From: Thermoplasmatota archaeon
GTDB taxonomy: Archaea; Thermoplasmatota; Thermoplasmata; Thermoplasmatales; Thermoplasmataceae
Assembly (NCBI GenBank): GCA_023379355.1
Contig: JAMCUD010000083.1
Coordinates: 1-6,127, forward strand
Direction: 5' to 3'
Length of the DNA stretch: 6,127 nt
This document shows, piece by piece, positions 1 through 5,670 of this stretch. Position numbers and translations under genes: made by a program. The stretch's first letter is position 1, and every line of letters begins with the position of its first letter. The notes under the pieces are model-generated. The model did no database searches. It worked only from the letters and a program-made list of their open reading frames with translations, and was not told the origin of the DNA.

Positions 1-1148
1 GCTACTACATTGGCGGTGGAAGCGGTGGGTTGAGCGCAGCCAACCATCTTGCGTATAAATTGAGAGAGCCGATCAAAAACGGTGATGTGGAGATCATTCT
101 GGTTGAAGGAAGCCAGAGGCATTATTATCAGCCCGGTTTCCTTGAAATTCCATTTGGCTTGATGACACCTCATTCAACATACAAACCGCTATCTGAAATG
201 CTTGCAGATGGGATCAAGCACGTTCCTGAGTTTGCCACTGCCCTTGATCTGAAAAACAGGTTGGTCAGGACAAACGGGCAGAGCATTAATTATGATTTCC
301 TCATAATTGCTACAGGAGCCAGGTATGATTACGATTCCATACCTGGACTTAAGGAGGCAACCAATAACTTCTACAGCCTCGATTCCGCGGTGGAGCTAAA
401 GAAGAAGCTCAACAGTTTCGTCTCAGGCCGCATTGTTGTTGGAGTGCCGTCCATGCCATACAAGTGCACACCAGCTCCGCTGGAAGCGGTTTTTATGCTC
501 CACGATTACTTCACAAAGAGGAAAATACGGGACAAAGTTGAGATACAGTATGTGTACCCTATGCCAATGGCTTTTCCCGATAAGGGCATTTCGGATATTG
601 CTCTCAAAATGTTCAGTGAGAAAGGGATAGGGAGCAGTCTGGGATTCCAGATAAAGGCAGTTGATGCGGCGAAAAGGGAGCTTGTATCGGTGAAGGATGA
701 ACGGATCGCGTATGATCTTGCGCTGATCGTCCCGCCACATAGAGGTAGCAGGCTACTGGAATCCACAGGAGAAACTGATCAAATGGGGTGGATCAAAGTT
801 GACGGGTATACACTCAATTTTAAGGGCTATGAGAATGCCTATGCCATTGGCGATGCCACAAATCTGCAGGTATCAAAGGCAGGCTCGGTCGCTGATGCCG
901 AGGCAATAGTGGTTTCAGACAGGATTGCACAGTCTGTTCTCGGCGAGGAGCCGGTTGCAACCTATGACGGCAGCGGTGGGGCCCTTATGCTCACTGGCAT
1001 TGGAAGGGCATCCATGATAACTTCAAGCTACACCCAGAAGCCAATATTCATGCCAGAGAGCTATTCATTCTACTGGCTGAAGATGATCTACAACAATGTT
1101 TACTGGAATATGACTGCTAAACCTGTCTTGAACGGGGTGGTGAGATGA
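1..1148 (+). CDS. SQR/FCSD-like FAD oxidoreductase, 5' end outside window
   Basis: A flavoprotein of the sulfide:quinone oxidoreductase / flavocytochrome c sulfide dehydrogenase superfamily, likely bound to the inner face of the membrane. The frame is open to the first base (codons from base 3) and reads YYIGGGSGGLSAANHL, the FAD dinucleotide-binding GxGxxG loop normally within the first 20 residues. Only a few N-terminal residues are therefore missing, and the TTG at 30 is not the true start. Counting from that TTG: ATGARYDY (94-101) is the second FAD-contact motif, PYKCTPAPLEAVF (143-155) is the SQR/FCSD-type cysteine motif, and NAYAIGDATNL (269-279) is the C-terminal FAD motif. The C-terminal tail is hydrophobic and aromatic (SFYWLKMIYNNVYW), as expected for membrane attachment. 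Cys146 is the only cysteine. The usual C-terminal cysteine position reads YDGSGGALML, with Ala318. It overlaps the DUF1641 gene by 4 bp. The superfamily is secure, but sulfide as substrate is not. Confidence 0.88.
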   Translation, partial: YYIGGGSGGLSAANHLAYKLREPIKNGDVEIILVEGSQRHYYQPGFLEIPFGLMTPHSTYKPLSEMLADGIKHVPEFATALDLKNRLVRTNGQSINYDFLIIATGARYDYDSIPGLKEATNNFYSLDSAVELKKKLNSFVSGRIVVGVPSMPYKCTPAPLEAVFMLHDYFTKRKIRDKVEIQYVYPMPMAFPDKGISDIALKMFSEKGIGSSLGFQIKAVDAAKRELVSVKDERIAYDLALIVPPHRGSRLLESTGETDQMGWIKVDGYTLNFKGYENAYAIGDATNLQVSKAGSVADAEAIVVSDRIAQSVLGEEPVATYDGSGGALMLTGIGRASMITSSYTQKPIFMPESYSFYWLKMIYNNVYWNMTAKPVLNGVVR

Positions 1149-1594
1149 GCAATAATATAACTGAAGTTCTTAACAGTCAGCTGGCCGAACCGGAAAAAAG
1201 AAAAGCCATTGAATCACTGTTTAACAACGTAGGCACAATCTCAAGGTCCATAGAGTGGATGAGAATGCTTGAAGAGACCGGGATGGCCGAATCCATTCAG
1301 GGCCTTGCATACCTGGTGGCTAACCTGCGGGGCATCCTCACAGATGAAATGCTGAATGGGTTTTCCGCAATCCTCAATTCTCTCCTTGAGATACTCTCGA
1401 AGATATCTGACCCGCGGGTTGTGGAGGGAGTGACCGCTATCCTTGACGGCATTTCTTCTGGACGTTTTTCAAAGGAGCCAAGGATCCATGGGACATTCAG
1501 TCTGCTGGGTGAACTTAAGGATCCGGAAGTTGAGGCTGGCCTTGCGGTTGTAATAAATATATTAAAAGGAATTGGCAAAGCCGGGAGCAAATAA
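1145..1594 (+). CDS. DUF1641 family protein, partner of the flavoprotein
   Basis: A 149-residue, mostly helical soluble protein of the DUF1641 family. The family hallmark is the C-terminal block at residues 116-146 (GTFSLLGELKDPEVEAGLAV then INILKGIGK), which matches the usual 'gllkalrDPevqrgLgfll...lGk' pattern. The N-terminal 100 residues form amphipathic helices without cysteines or obvious metal sites. The ATG lies inside ATGA, overlapping the TGA of the upstream flavoprotein gene, and a GGTGGTGA stretch just upstream can serve as ribosome-binding site, so translation is probably coupled. DUF1641 genes are known next to flavoprotein dehydrogenases of the NDH-2/SQR superfamily (for example yjlC beside ndh in Bacillus). 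An accessory role, such as membrane docking or assembly of the flavoenzyme, is likely, but no biochemical function can be read from the sequence. Confidence 0.85.
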   Translation: MSNNITEVLNSQLAEPEKRKAIESLFNNVGTISRSIEWMRMLEETGMAESIQGLAYLVANLRGILTDEMLNGFSAILNSLLEILSKISDPRVVEGVTAILDGISSGRFSKEPRIHGTFSLLGELKDPEVEAGLAVVINILKGIGKAGSK

Positions 1595-1603
1595 TCCCAA
1601 CCC

Positions 1604-1612
1604 TTAATTTTT
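1604..1612 (+). terminator. Possible T-rich terminator after the DUF1641 gene
   Basis: The tract TTAATTTTT lies 10 bases past the DUF1641 stop codon. Archaeal RNA polymerase often terminates on oligo-T without a hairpin, so this could end the flavoprotein-DUF1641 transcript. It is short and no stem precedes it. Confidence 0.3.
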
Positions 1613-1668
1613 CGATTCATAGTTTGCATTTTGGATGGTTGGACAAATCCCTCATCTCCTTCAATTTG

Positions 1669-1682
1669 CCGGATACATCCGG
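1669..1682. repeat. 14-bp palindrome CCGGATACATCCGG
   Basis: Two perfect 6-bp arms (CCGGAT / ATCCGG) surround a 2-bp centre, in the gap between the DUF1641 stop and the transporter remnant. A 2-nt loop makes a poor RNA hairpin, so a protein-binding operator or a remnant of the lost gene's control region is more likely than a terminator. No adjacent TATA box is obvious. Confidence 0.35.
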
Positions 1683-1708
1683 AAGATAACCAAGAATTTC
1701 CGTAATCA

Positions 1709-1874
1709 ATGGAAATGACTCAGGATTCAGGGAATAATATATCCACTGAGCTTGCCTCACACGCTGGATTGCAAGAATGGAATAAAAATTGGATACGGTT
1801 ACTACATGAAGGTTGGATTCATAATTGCCATGCCTGTACTGACCATCACGCTTCTTTCCCTGTATCTCGTCTAG
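1709..1874 (+). pseudogene. Decayed C-terminal end of an ArsB/NhaD-type ion transporter
   Basis: No intact gene fits here, but two overlapping frames together look like the end of an ArsB/NhaD/SLC13-type permease. The frame ending at 1874 reads NGIKIGYGYYMKVGFIIAMP and then VLTITLLSLYLV, which has the form of this family's last segment (charged loop, 'f.kvG.p', final hydrophobic helix, stop). About 45 codons upstream, in the other frame, is SGNNISTELASHAG, where family members carry a GGN...G.SAN helix-breaking motif. The distance between the two blocks suits the family and one frameshift would join them. No credible start or N-terminal domain remains: the frame has a stop at 1716-1718. The stop TAG at 1872-1874 shares the palindrome CTAG with the stop of the convergent TDT gene. 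The assignment rests on remembered motifs. The alternative is a chance open frame. Confidence 0.42.
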
Positions 1875-2944
1875 TTGCTATTCCTGGGTTTGTGTGCCGG
1901 AACTGCAAGCTTCTCGGCATATTCTTTACTTAGCATTTTTTTGAGGAACGATCCTGTATTGATCCAGGCATAGATCCACAGTATGTTGAGAATAGCTGCA
2001 ATGACTGCATATGCCCAGAAAAGCACATAGAAATGAGTGAAGCCGAAAATCTTTACCGTTGACGTAGCGAAAAGCCCCAGTGGGAATCCGTATGCCCACA
2101 CCCCGAGTGTTCCCCGTGCAGGGTGAGTGAAAATAAGCACCATCACAACGAGAAAGTTCCAGACTTCAAATCCCCACAGCATGACGGAAAGCCATTCTAC
2201 AGAAGACACGCCAATGAACAGCTGGTCTATTTTCCCGAAGCCTGCAAGTGAGAACAGGTTTATTATTATCAGACTTGCTATTCCCACAGGCAGCATGGTG
2301 GTCGGCAAAGTATCGTGAACCTTGTTGTTGACGTGGCCTGCCAGAGCAAGTGCCCCTATAAAAATAAACAGGAAGAAGAATATCCCAAGACCGATGAGAA
2401 CCAGAAAATACATGGTCTGTGCCTGTACTCCGCCATAAAAACCCATAAGCGGCCCAGCAAGAAAGACACTGGTGCCGATTGCAAGCGGCGGTATTACGAT
2501 GGCATAATTCATCTCACGTGGGTTTATCTCTTTCGTATACAACCTGAACCCCAGAATGACTCCCAAACCCAGTGCGAGCACATAATCGGCATAAAAGTTC
2601 ACTGACGAAAATTCTGCAGTTAATCCTGAAAGCCCAAAAAAGTATATCAGCTGGTAATTGCCAACAAATCCGATTATGGGGATCAGAGCAGTGAAACTCA
2701 ACCTGGTGAGGTTATTCCAGTGGGAAAATATGTGATCCTTCAGGGCAAACCCCCGGTATACCCAGATTCCAAGTATAACAATGAATAATGAGACTCCAAA
2801 GAGTGAGAAGGATTCCGCAGTATACCTGAAAACAATGTTCCCGGATTCCCCGAATGCAAGAATGTAAATCTGAGCCAATGCAAGTGTTGATATCGAAGTG
2901 CCAAACCATTCAGATCCAAACAAATTAAGAGTGCTTTTTCTCAA
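1871..2944 (-). CDS. TDT family anion transporter (TehA/SLAC1/Ssu1 type)
   Basis: A 357-residue integral membrane protein with about ten hydrophobic helices in hairpin pairs, the size and topology of the tellurite-resistance/dicarboxylate transporter (TDT) family. This family includes bacterial TehA, plant SLAC1 anion channels, Mae1 malate carriers and fungal Ssu1 sulfite exporters. Landmarks are SEWFGTSISTLALAQ (11-25) in helix 1 and VWAYGFPLGLFATST (282-296), the conserved 'W...FPlg..a.s' segment of helix 9. The basic C-terminal tail (335-355) should be cytoplasmic. The substrate cannot be told from sequence; sulfite, a C4-dicarboxylate or another anion is possible. The start is TTG: the frame has TGA seven codons upstream and no ATG before residue 145, and GGTGA lies four bases before the TTG. 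The gene begins 43 nt after the stop of the CMD-like gene, so the two are probably cotranscribed. Confidence 0.85.
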   Translation of the reverse strand: MRKSTLNLFGSEWFGTSISTLALAQIYILAFGESGNIVFRYTAESFSLFGVSLFIVILGIWVYRGFALKDHIFSHWNNLTRLSFTALIPIIGFVGNYQLIYFFGLSGLTAEFSSVNFYADYVLALGLGVILGFRLYTKEINPREMNYAIVIPPLAIGTSVFLAGPLMGFYGGVQAQTMYFLVLIGLGIFFFLFIFIGALALAGHVNNKVHDTLPTTMLPVGIASLIIINLFSLAGFGKIDQLFIGVSSVEWLSVMLWGFEVWNFLVVMVLIFTHPARGTLGVWAYGFPLGLFATSTVKIFGFTHFYVLFWAYAVIAAILNILWIYAWINTGSFLKKMLSKEYAEKLAVPAHKPRNSN

Positions 2945-2987
2945 ATCTTCACCAATTCCCTTTCATGAGCCGCATTAGCCGTTTGAT

Positions 2988-3710
2988 TTACCACTTCAAT
3001 ATCTCCATTGAGGAAGTAAGCGCCTTGTTTCCAGTTATGAACCTGGTGAGAAACAATGCATCCTCCATTTCTTCCTTCGTTCCCCCATTGAGGAAGAACT
3101 GAATCAGATATACACGGGCGCATTCCTCATATCTTATTGAGATGCTTACTGCGAAGGCCATAAGAAAAAGATGTTTCTGTTCCACCTCGAAACTAGCCAT
3201 CAGTTCTGACTTTTCCTTGAGATGCTCCTCCAGTAGATCGAATGAAAGGGATGCCAGGGAACTGAGGTTGTCAGGAAGAAAATCCATTCCAGATTCCGCT
3301 TTAACATTATTCAGTATCTTCTCGGTCTCAGTACTTTTGCTTAAGGACCCATTGAATTCTTCCACAACTGGAAGTATCGATCCCATAAGTGCCATTGTGG
3401 ATGACATGAGTGCCATCTTCGCAGCCTTGATTGAATCCAGCACCTCGAGCATGCTGGCTCCAAATTTTTGTGCAAGCTTGAAGTGGATCATTGCTGAATC
3501 GGACTGCCCGTTGGCCAGTGAAACAGACAGTGCTGTTAGTGCCAGAATCTTCTTTGGAAGACTTTTTCTCCCCAGATAAAGGGTATTGTTCTCCCTAAAC
3601 TGCTCTTTAGCCATTTCCACGTTGTGGTTTCCCAAAAGCTTAATAACTTCAGGAATGGCCCCAAGTGTGGATTTTGCAAATCTCTCAATCTCTTCCATCT
3701 CACTGTTCAT
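2988..3710 (-). CDS. Double-domain CMD/AhpD-like protein with degenerate active sites
   Basis: A 240-residue helical protein that appears to be two carboxymuconolactone decarboxylase (AhpD-like) domains in tandem. Domain 1 spans about residues 50-115 (LPKKILALTALSVSLANGQS, H76, then KFGASMLEVLDSI) and domain 2 about 175-238 (HLFLMAFAVSISIRYEECAR, then NGGTKEEMEDAL). Active AhpD-like proteins carry CxxC with a histidine a few residues on. Here domain 1 aligns as Q69..S72...H76 and domain 2 as Y194..C197...Y201, so neither half keeps the thiol pair, and Cys197 is the only cysteine. Peroxidase or disulfide chemistry is therefore unlikely, and a binding, structural or regulatory role is more plausible. 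The start is ATG at 3710; a second ATG four codons in is possible. No strong Shine-Dalgarno is seen. The TDT transporter follows after 43 nt, suggesting a shared operon. Family assignment is from pattern, moderately sure. Confidence 0.72.
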   Translation of the reverse strand: MNSEMEEIERFAKSTLGAIPEVIKLLGNHNVEMAKEQFRENNTLYLGRKSLPKKILALTALSVSLANGQSDSAMIHFKLAQKFGASMLEVLDSIKAAKMALMSSTMALMGSILPVVEEFNGSLSKSTETEKILNNVKAESGMDFLPDNLSSLASLSFDLLEEHLKEKSELMASFEVEQKHLFLMAFAVSISIRYEECARVYLIQFFLNGGTKEEMEDALFLTRFITGNKALTSSMEILKW

Positions 3711-3732
3711 GCCTGCCTATAAAATCAATGAA

Positions 3733-3740
3733 TTTTATTA
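3733..3740 (-). promoter_or_regulatory. Candidate TATA box for the CMD-like/TDT operon
   Basis: On the minus strand this reads TAATAAAA, 23-30 bases before the ATG at 3710. That is the spacing expected for an archaeal TATA box serving a leaderless transcript and agrees with the lack of a clear Shine-Dalgarno. The region is AT-rich overall, so a chance match is possible. Confidence 0.35.
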
Positions 3741-3846
3741 CTGCTCGCAATAATTTTGTTTTTCCTATCTAATTCTGGCAAATTTTGTAAATTTAATAAT
3801 CAGCACTTCGTAATGAGGTTCAATGTGGGGGCTTTATTGTTGCAAC

Positions 3847-4281
3847 TTACGGGATCTCATCAAGTATTACTTCAAAATCTATGTCGTAAATTCCAAATTG
3901 AGGGAGAATTTTTCTAGAATAGTTCCTTATCTCGTTGCACTCCGTTCCTACAATCTGGACGTGAAATCTTCTGAAACCTGTTGTTAGTATGAATTTTTTT
4001 ATCTTGTCCTCCTTCTTCACAAACGCTACAAAATCATCGATCTTCTCTGGAGGCAGATTAAAACTAATCATGGCTTTGCATCCAAGACCTAGCTTGCCGT
4101 AATCTATGTCTGCCCGGCATGCTTTTATGATACCCCTCTGTTTCAGAAGCGTTATCCTATCCCTTACTGTCCATAAATTCTTTCCTGTCTTTTCTGCAAC
4201 TTCGCTGTATGTCAGCGAGCAGTCTTCCTCAATCATGTTGACAATATCCATGTCTAGCTTGTCGAGTTTGAAAGGCTTCAT
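3847..4281 (-). CDS. Lrp/AsnC family transcriptional regulator
   Basis: A 144-residue DNA-binding regulator of the Lrp/AsnC (feast/famine) family. Residues 5-55 form the winged helix-turn-helix (KLDKLDMDIVNMIEED, SLTYSEVAEKTG, TVRDRITLLKQRGII), followed by the linker DIDYGKLGLG. Residues 70-142 form the RAM-type alpha/beta domain used for oligomerisation and ligand binding (MISFNLPPEKIDDFVAFV, KKFILTTGFRRFHVQIVG, YDIDFEVILDE). The usual 'tG.yD' effector motif reads TTGFRRFH and lacks the aspartate, so ligand response may be altered. I chose the ATG at 4281 because the domain starts at once there, as is typical. A TTG at 4332 would add 17 residues of no clear function and would place the TATA-like box inside the coding sequence. 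Its targets cannot be read from sequence, but autoregulation and control of neighbouring genes are common in the family. Confidence 0.85.
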   Translation of the reverse strand: MKPFKLDKLDMDIVNMIEEDCSLTYSEVAEKTGKNLWTVRDRITLLKQRGIIKACRADIDYGKLGLGCKAMISFNLPPEKIDDFVAFVKKEDKIKKFILTTGFRRFHVQIVGTECNEIRNYSRKILPQFGIYDIDFEVILDEIP

Positions 4282-4317
4282 GTATTGCTTATAATCAAAG
4301 CTTGGATAACTTTGTTG

Positions 4318-4325
4318 TTTTATAA
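4318..4325 (-). promoter_or_regulatory. Candidate TATA box for the Lrp-type regulator
   Basis: The minus strand reads TTATAAAA, 37-44 bases before the ATG at 4281. It would give a leader of roughly 15 bases. It lies inside the reading frame if the alternative TTG at 4332 were the start, which argues mildly for the ATG. Confidence 0.33.
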
Positions 4326-4342
4326 TTTTCAAATAATTCGGT

Positions 4343-4353
4343 AGTGTATCACT
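4343..4353. promoter_or_regulatory. Short palindrome AGTG-TAT-CACT upstream of the regulator
   Basis: Perfect 4-bp arms around a 3-bp centre, about 18 bases upstream of the TATA-like box of the Lrp-type gene, where autoregulatory sites of this family may lie. Four-base arms occur often by chance, so this is only a candidate operator. Confidence 0.2.
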
Positions 4354-4363
4354 TTAGATGTGT

Positions 4364-4546
4364 TCAAATACCTTCTTTGCTTTTATTCTTATATCCAGTC
4401 CAAGGAGTGAAAATACTGTCACATACCAGAATCACAGCTGCAGGTATTTCAACAGGAAAATTGGCAAGGAAATAATAAGGAAAAGAAAGAACCGTGCTTG
4501 CCACCCCTATTTTTAGGCGTTTTTCCTTAGTAAAGATTGCCGGCAT
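4364..4546 (-). CDS. Small putative two-helix membrane protein
   Basis: A 60-residue frame starting with ATG. After a basic start (TKEKRLK) come two hydrophobic stretches, about residues 12-29 (GVASTVLSFPYYFLANF) and 34-48 (IPAAVILVCDSIFTPW), then a basic tail (YKNKSKEG). This is the pattern of a small membrane hairpin with both ends inside. I do not recognise the family. In its favour: codon use like its neighbours, a coherent topology, a TATA-like box (4576-4582) about 30 bases before the ATG, and location on the same strand as the Lrp-type gene with only a short gap. Against it: short length and no known homologue that I can name. It could be cotranscribed with the regulator. Confidence 0.5.
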   Translation of the reverse strand: MPAIFTKEKRLKIGVASTVLSFPYYFLANFPVEIPAAVILVCDSIFTPWTGYKNKSKEGI

Positions 4547-4575
4547 TAAATGTAATTCAAAAATATGGATTACAC

Positions 4576-4582
4576 TAATATA
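4576..4582. promoter_or_regulatory. TATA-like box in the divergent intergenic region
   Basis: TAATATA on the plus strand reads TATATTA on the minus strand. It sits about 30 bases before the minus-strand ATG of the small membrane protein (leaderless spacing) and about 54 bases before the pirin ATG (a leader of some 30 bases that would include the GGGGA at 4626-4630). It could serve either or both genes. A partial inverted repeat GTTA-CCTAAT-TAAC follows at 4597-4610. Confidence 0.3.
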
Positions 4583-4635
4583 GTAGATTGAAATTGGTTA
4601 CCTAATTAACAAAATAGATTAAGCAGGGGAATACA

Positions 4636-5559
4636 ATGGAAAAAGCGAGCTTGAAGAAAATTGATAGAATCTTTCCAGGAAATGAAACAATTGATGGGGC
4701 AGGCGTTAGACTTCGGAGAATGTTTGGAGGGCATGCCACTGCCACTTTCACAGATCCGTTCTTGCTTCTGGACCATTTTGGCTCCGACGATCCTAAGGAG
4801 TATATTTCAGGATTTCCCTGGCATCCACACAGGGGCATTGAGACTGTAACCTACCTTATGGAAGGGAAGGTGAATCATGAAGACAGCGAGGGGCATAAGG
4901 GTACAATATATCCTGGCGATATACAGTGGATGACAGCGGGAAGCGGCATATTTCATCAGGAGATGCCTAGGCCGCTAGATCATAAGAATCCGGAAGAAGC
5001 AATGAAAATAACTGGGATGCCAAATTCGGTGGTAGGACTCCAACTCTGGATAAATCTACCGGCCAACCTCAAGATGGCAACGCCCACATACAGAAGTATC
5101 ACAGGGAAAAGCACGCCAATGGTTGATGATGATAGTGGAAACAGTATAAGAATTGTCGCCGGCCACTATGGAAACCATGAGGGGGCTTTCAGCGGAAATG
5201 CGCGAATTGACCCAATATATCTTGAGGTCAGAATGCCTGAGGAGTCTGAATTTAGATTCGAGGTAAGGGACCATTATACAAGCATAATAAACACACTAAC
5301 AGGGAGAGTGTACGCGGGAAAAGATGAGATACTTGTTGATCCCAGATCGGCGGTTGTTTTCAGCCAGTCCGGAAATGAGATATTAGTAAAGACAGACGAA
5401 GAAAAGGCTAGCTTCATATTGTTATCAGGAAGACCACTTCGGGAGCCCATTTACTGGTACGGACCAATAGTGATGAATTCGCAGGAGCAGATAAACGAAG
5501 CCCTCCTGGATCTGAGACGAAACACATTTGTCAGGGAGAAGGAGCCCATATTTCAATGA
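4636..5559 (+). CDS. Pirin family bicupin metalloprotein
   Basis: A complete 307-residue pirin. Pirins are two-domain cupin proteins that bind iron or another metal in the N-terminal cupin. Some act as quercetin 2,3-dioxygenases, others as redox-sensing partners of regulators or enzymes. The metal ligands are all present: His63 and His65 in FPWHPHRGIETVTY, and His107 and Glu109 in GSGIFHQEMP. Other family blocks are GDIQWMTAGSG (94-104), LQLWINLP (136-143), the C-terminal cupin at about 180-270, and the closing signature GRPLREPIYWYGPIVMNS. The start is ATG at 4636 with a GGGGA five bases upstream, and the N-terminus aligns with normal pirins. It is transcribed divergently from the small membrane protein and the Lrp-type gene. 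The physiological substrate is unknown. Confidence 0.93.
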   Translation: MEKASLKKIDRIFPGNETIDGAGVRLRRMFGGHATATFTDPFLLLDHFGSDDPKEYISGFPWHPHRGIETVTYLMEGKVNHEDSEGHKGTIYPGDIQWMTAGSGIFHQEMPRPLDHKNPEEAMKITGMPNSVVGLQLWINLPANLKMATPTYRSITGKSTPMVDDDSGNSIRIVAGHYGNHEGAFSGNARIDPIYLEVRMPEESEFRFEVRDHYTSIINTLTGRVYAGKDEILVDPRSAVVFSQSGNEILVKTDEEKASFILLSGRPLREPIYWYGPIVMNSQEQINEALLDLRRNTFVREKEPIFQ

Positions 5560-5578
5560 AAGTCTACCTAAATTGCCT

Positions 5579-5597
5579 CTTTTGATACTTTTTAATT
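5579..5597 (+). terminator. T-rich terminator after pirin
   Basis: Twenty bases after the pirin stop there is a pyrimidine-rich run with T4 (5580-5583) and T5 (5589-5593). This is a typical hairpin-independent archaeal termination region. No stem precedes it. Confidence 0.45.
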
Positions 5598-5601
5598 CTG
5601 A

Positions 5602-5645
5602 GATACGCCGGGAAAGCGTATCCAGTTGACCGATGAAATTATCGG
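5602..5645. repeat. Two small tandem hairpins downstream of pirin
   Basis: The first is GATACGC-CGGGAAA-GCGTATC (5602-5622), a perfect 7-bp stem with a 7-nt loop. The second follows within 8 bases: CCGAT-GAAATT-ATCGG (5630-5645), a 5-bp stem with a 6-nt loop. The word ATCGGCA at the second hairpin recurs at 5686-5692. They lie after the T-rich tract, so they could be a structured 3' end, a small RNA, or the edge of a decayed mobile element. The rest of 5560-5696 shows no gene. Confidence 0.4.
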
Positions 5646-5663
5646 CAATATTGTTTCGTATGT

Positions 5664-5670
5664 TTTATAA
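5664..5670 (+). promoter_or_regulatory. TATA-like box before the transposase-like fragment
   Basis: TTTATAA is followed by a purine-rich run (AGAAAAGG) and, about 30 bases on, by ATG at 5697. This is the classical spacing for a leaderless archaeal transcript. It may be the original promoter of the decayed element. Confidence 0.3.

Noticed and set aside
423..766. Open frames on both strands inside the flavoprotein gene
   Set aside because: The plus frame with FAD motifs and the SQR-type cysteine motif explains this region fully.
1..1148. Assignment of the flavoprotein as a type II NADH dehydrogenase (because of the DUF1641 neighbour)
   Set aside because: The expected second GxGxxG NADH-binding loop is absent; that region reads VVGVPSMPYKCTPAP, which is the SQR/FCSD pattern.
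1297..1629. 110-codon minus-strand open frame over the DUF1641 gene
   Set aside because: It is antisense to a gene with a clear family signature and a coupled start, and has no motif of its own.
2127..2605. Two plus-strand open frames of 63 and 96 codons
   Set aside because: Both are antisense to the membrane helices of the TDT gene and have no hydrophobic or domain pattern.
2941..3123. 60-codon minus-strand open frame between the CMD-like and TDT genes
   Set aside because: Most of it overlaps the 3' end of the CMD-like gene in another frame, and its composition and lack of recognisable motifs mark it as a shadow.
3142..3579. 145-codon plus-strand open frame
   Set aside because: It is antisense to the CMD-like gene and serine/leucine-rich as antisense shadows usually are. 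The minus-strand frame carries the coherent domain motifs.
3780..3794. AAATTT-TGT-AAATTT repeat upstream of the CMD-like gene
   Set aside because: Such A/T words are common in AT-rich spacers, and the motif is too simple to call an operator.
4602..4849. Open frames of 60-80 codons on both strands at the 5' end of pirin
   Set aside because: They overlap the N-terminal pirin cupin, whose metal-ligand motif is unmistakable.
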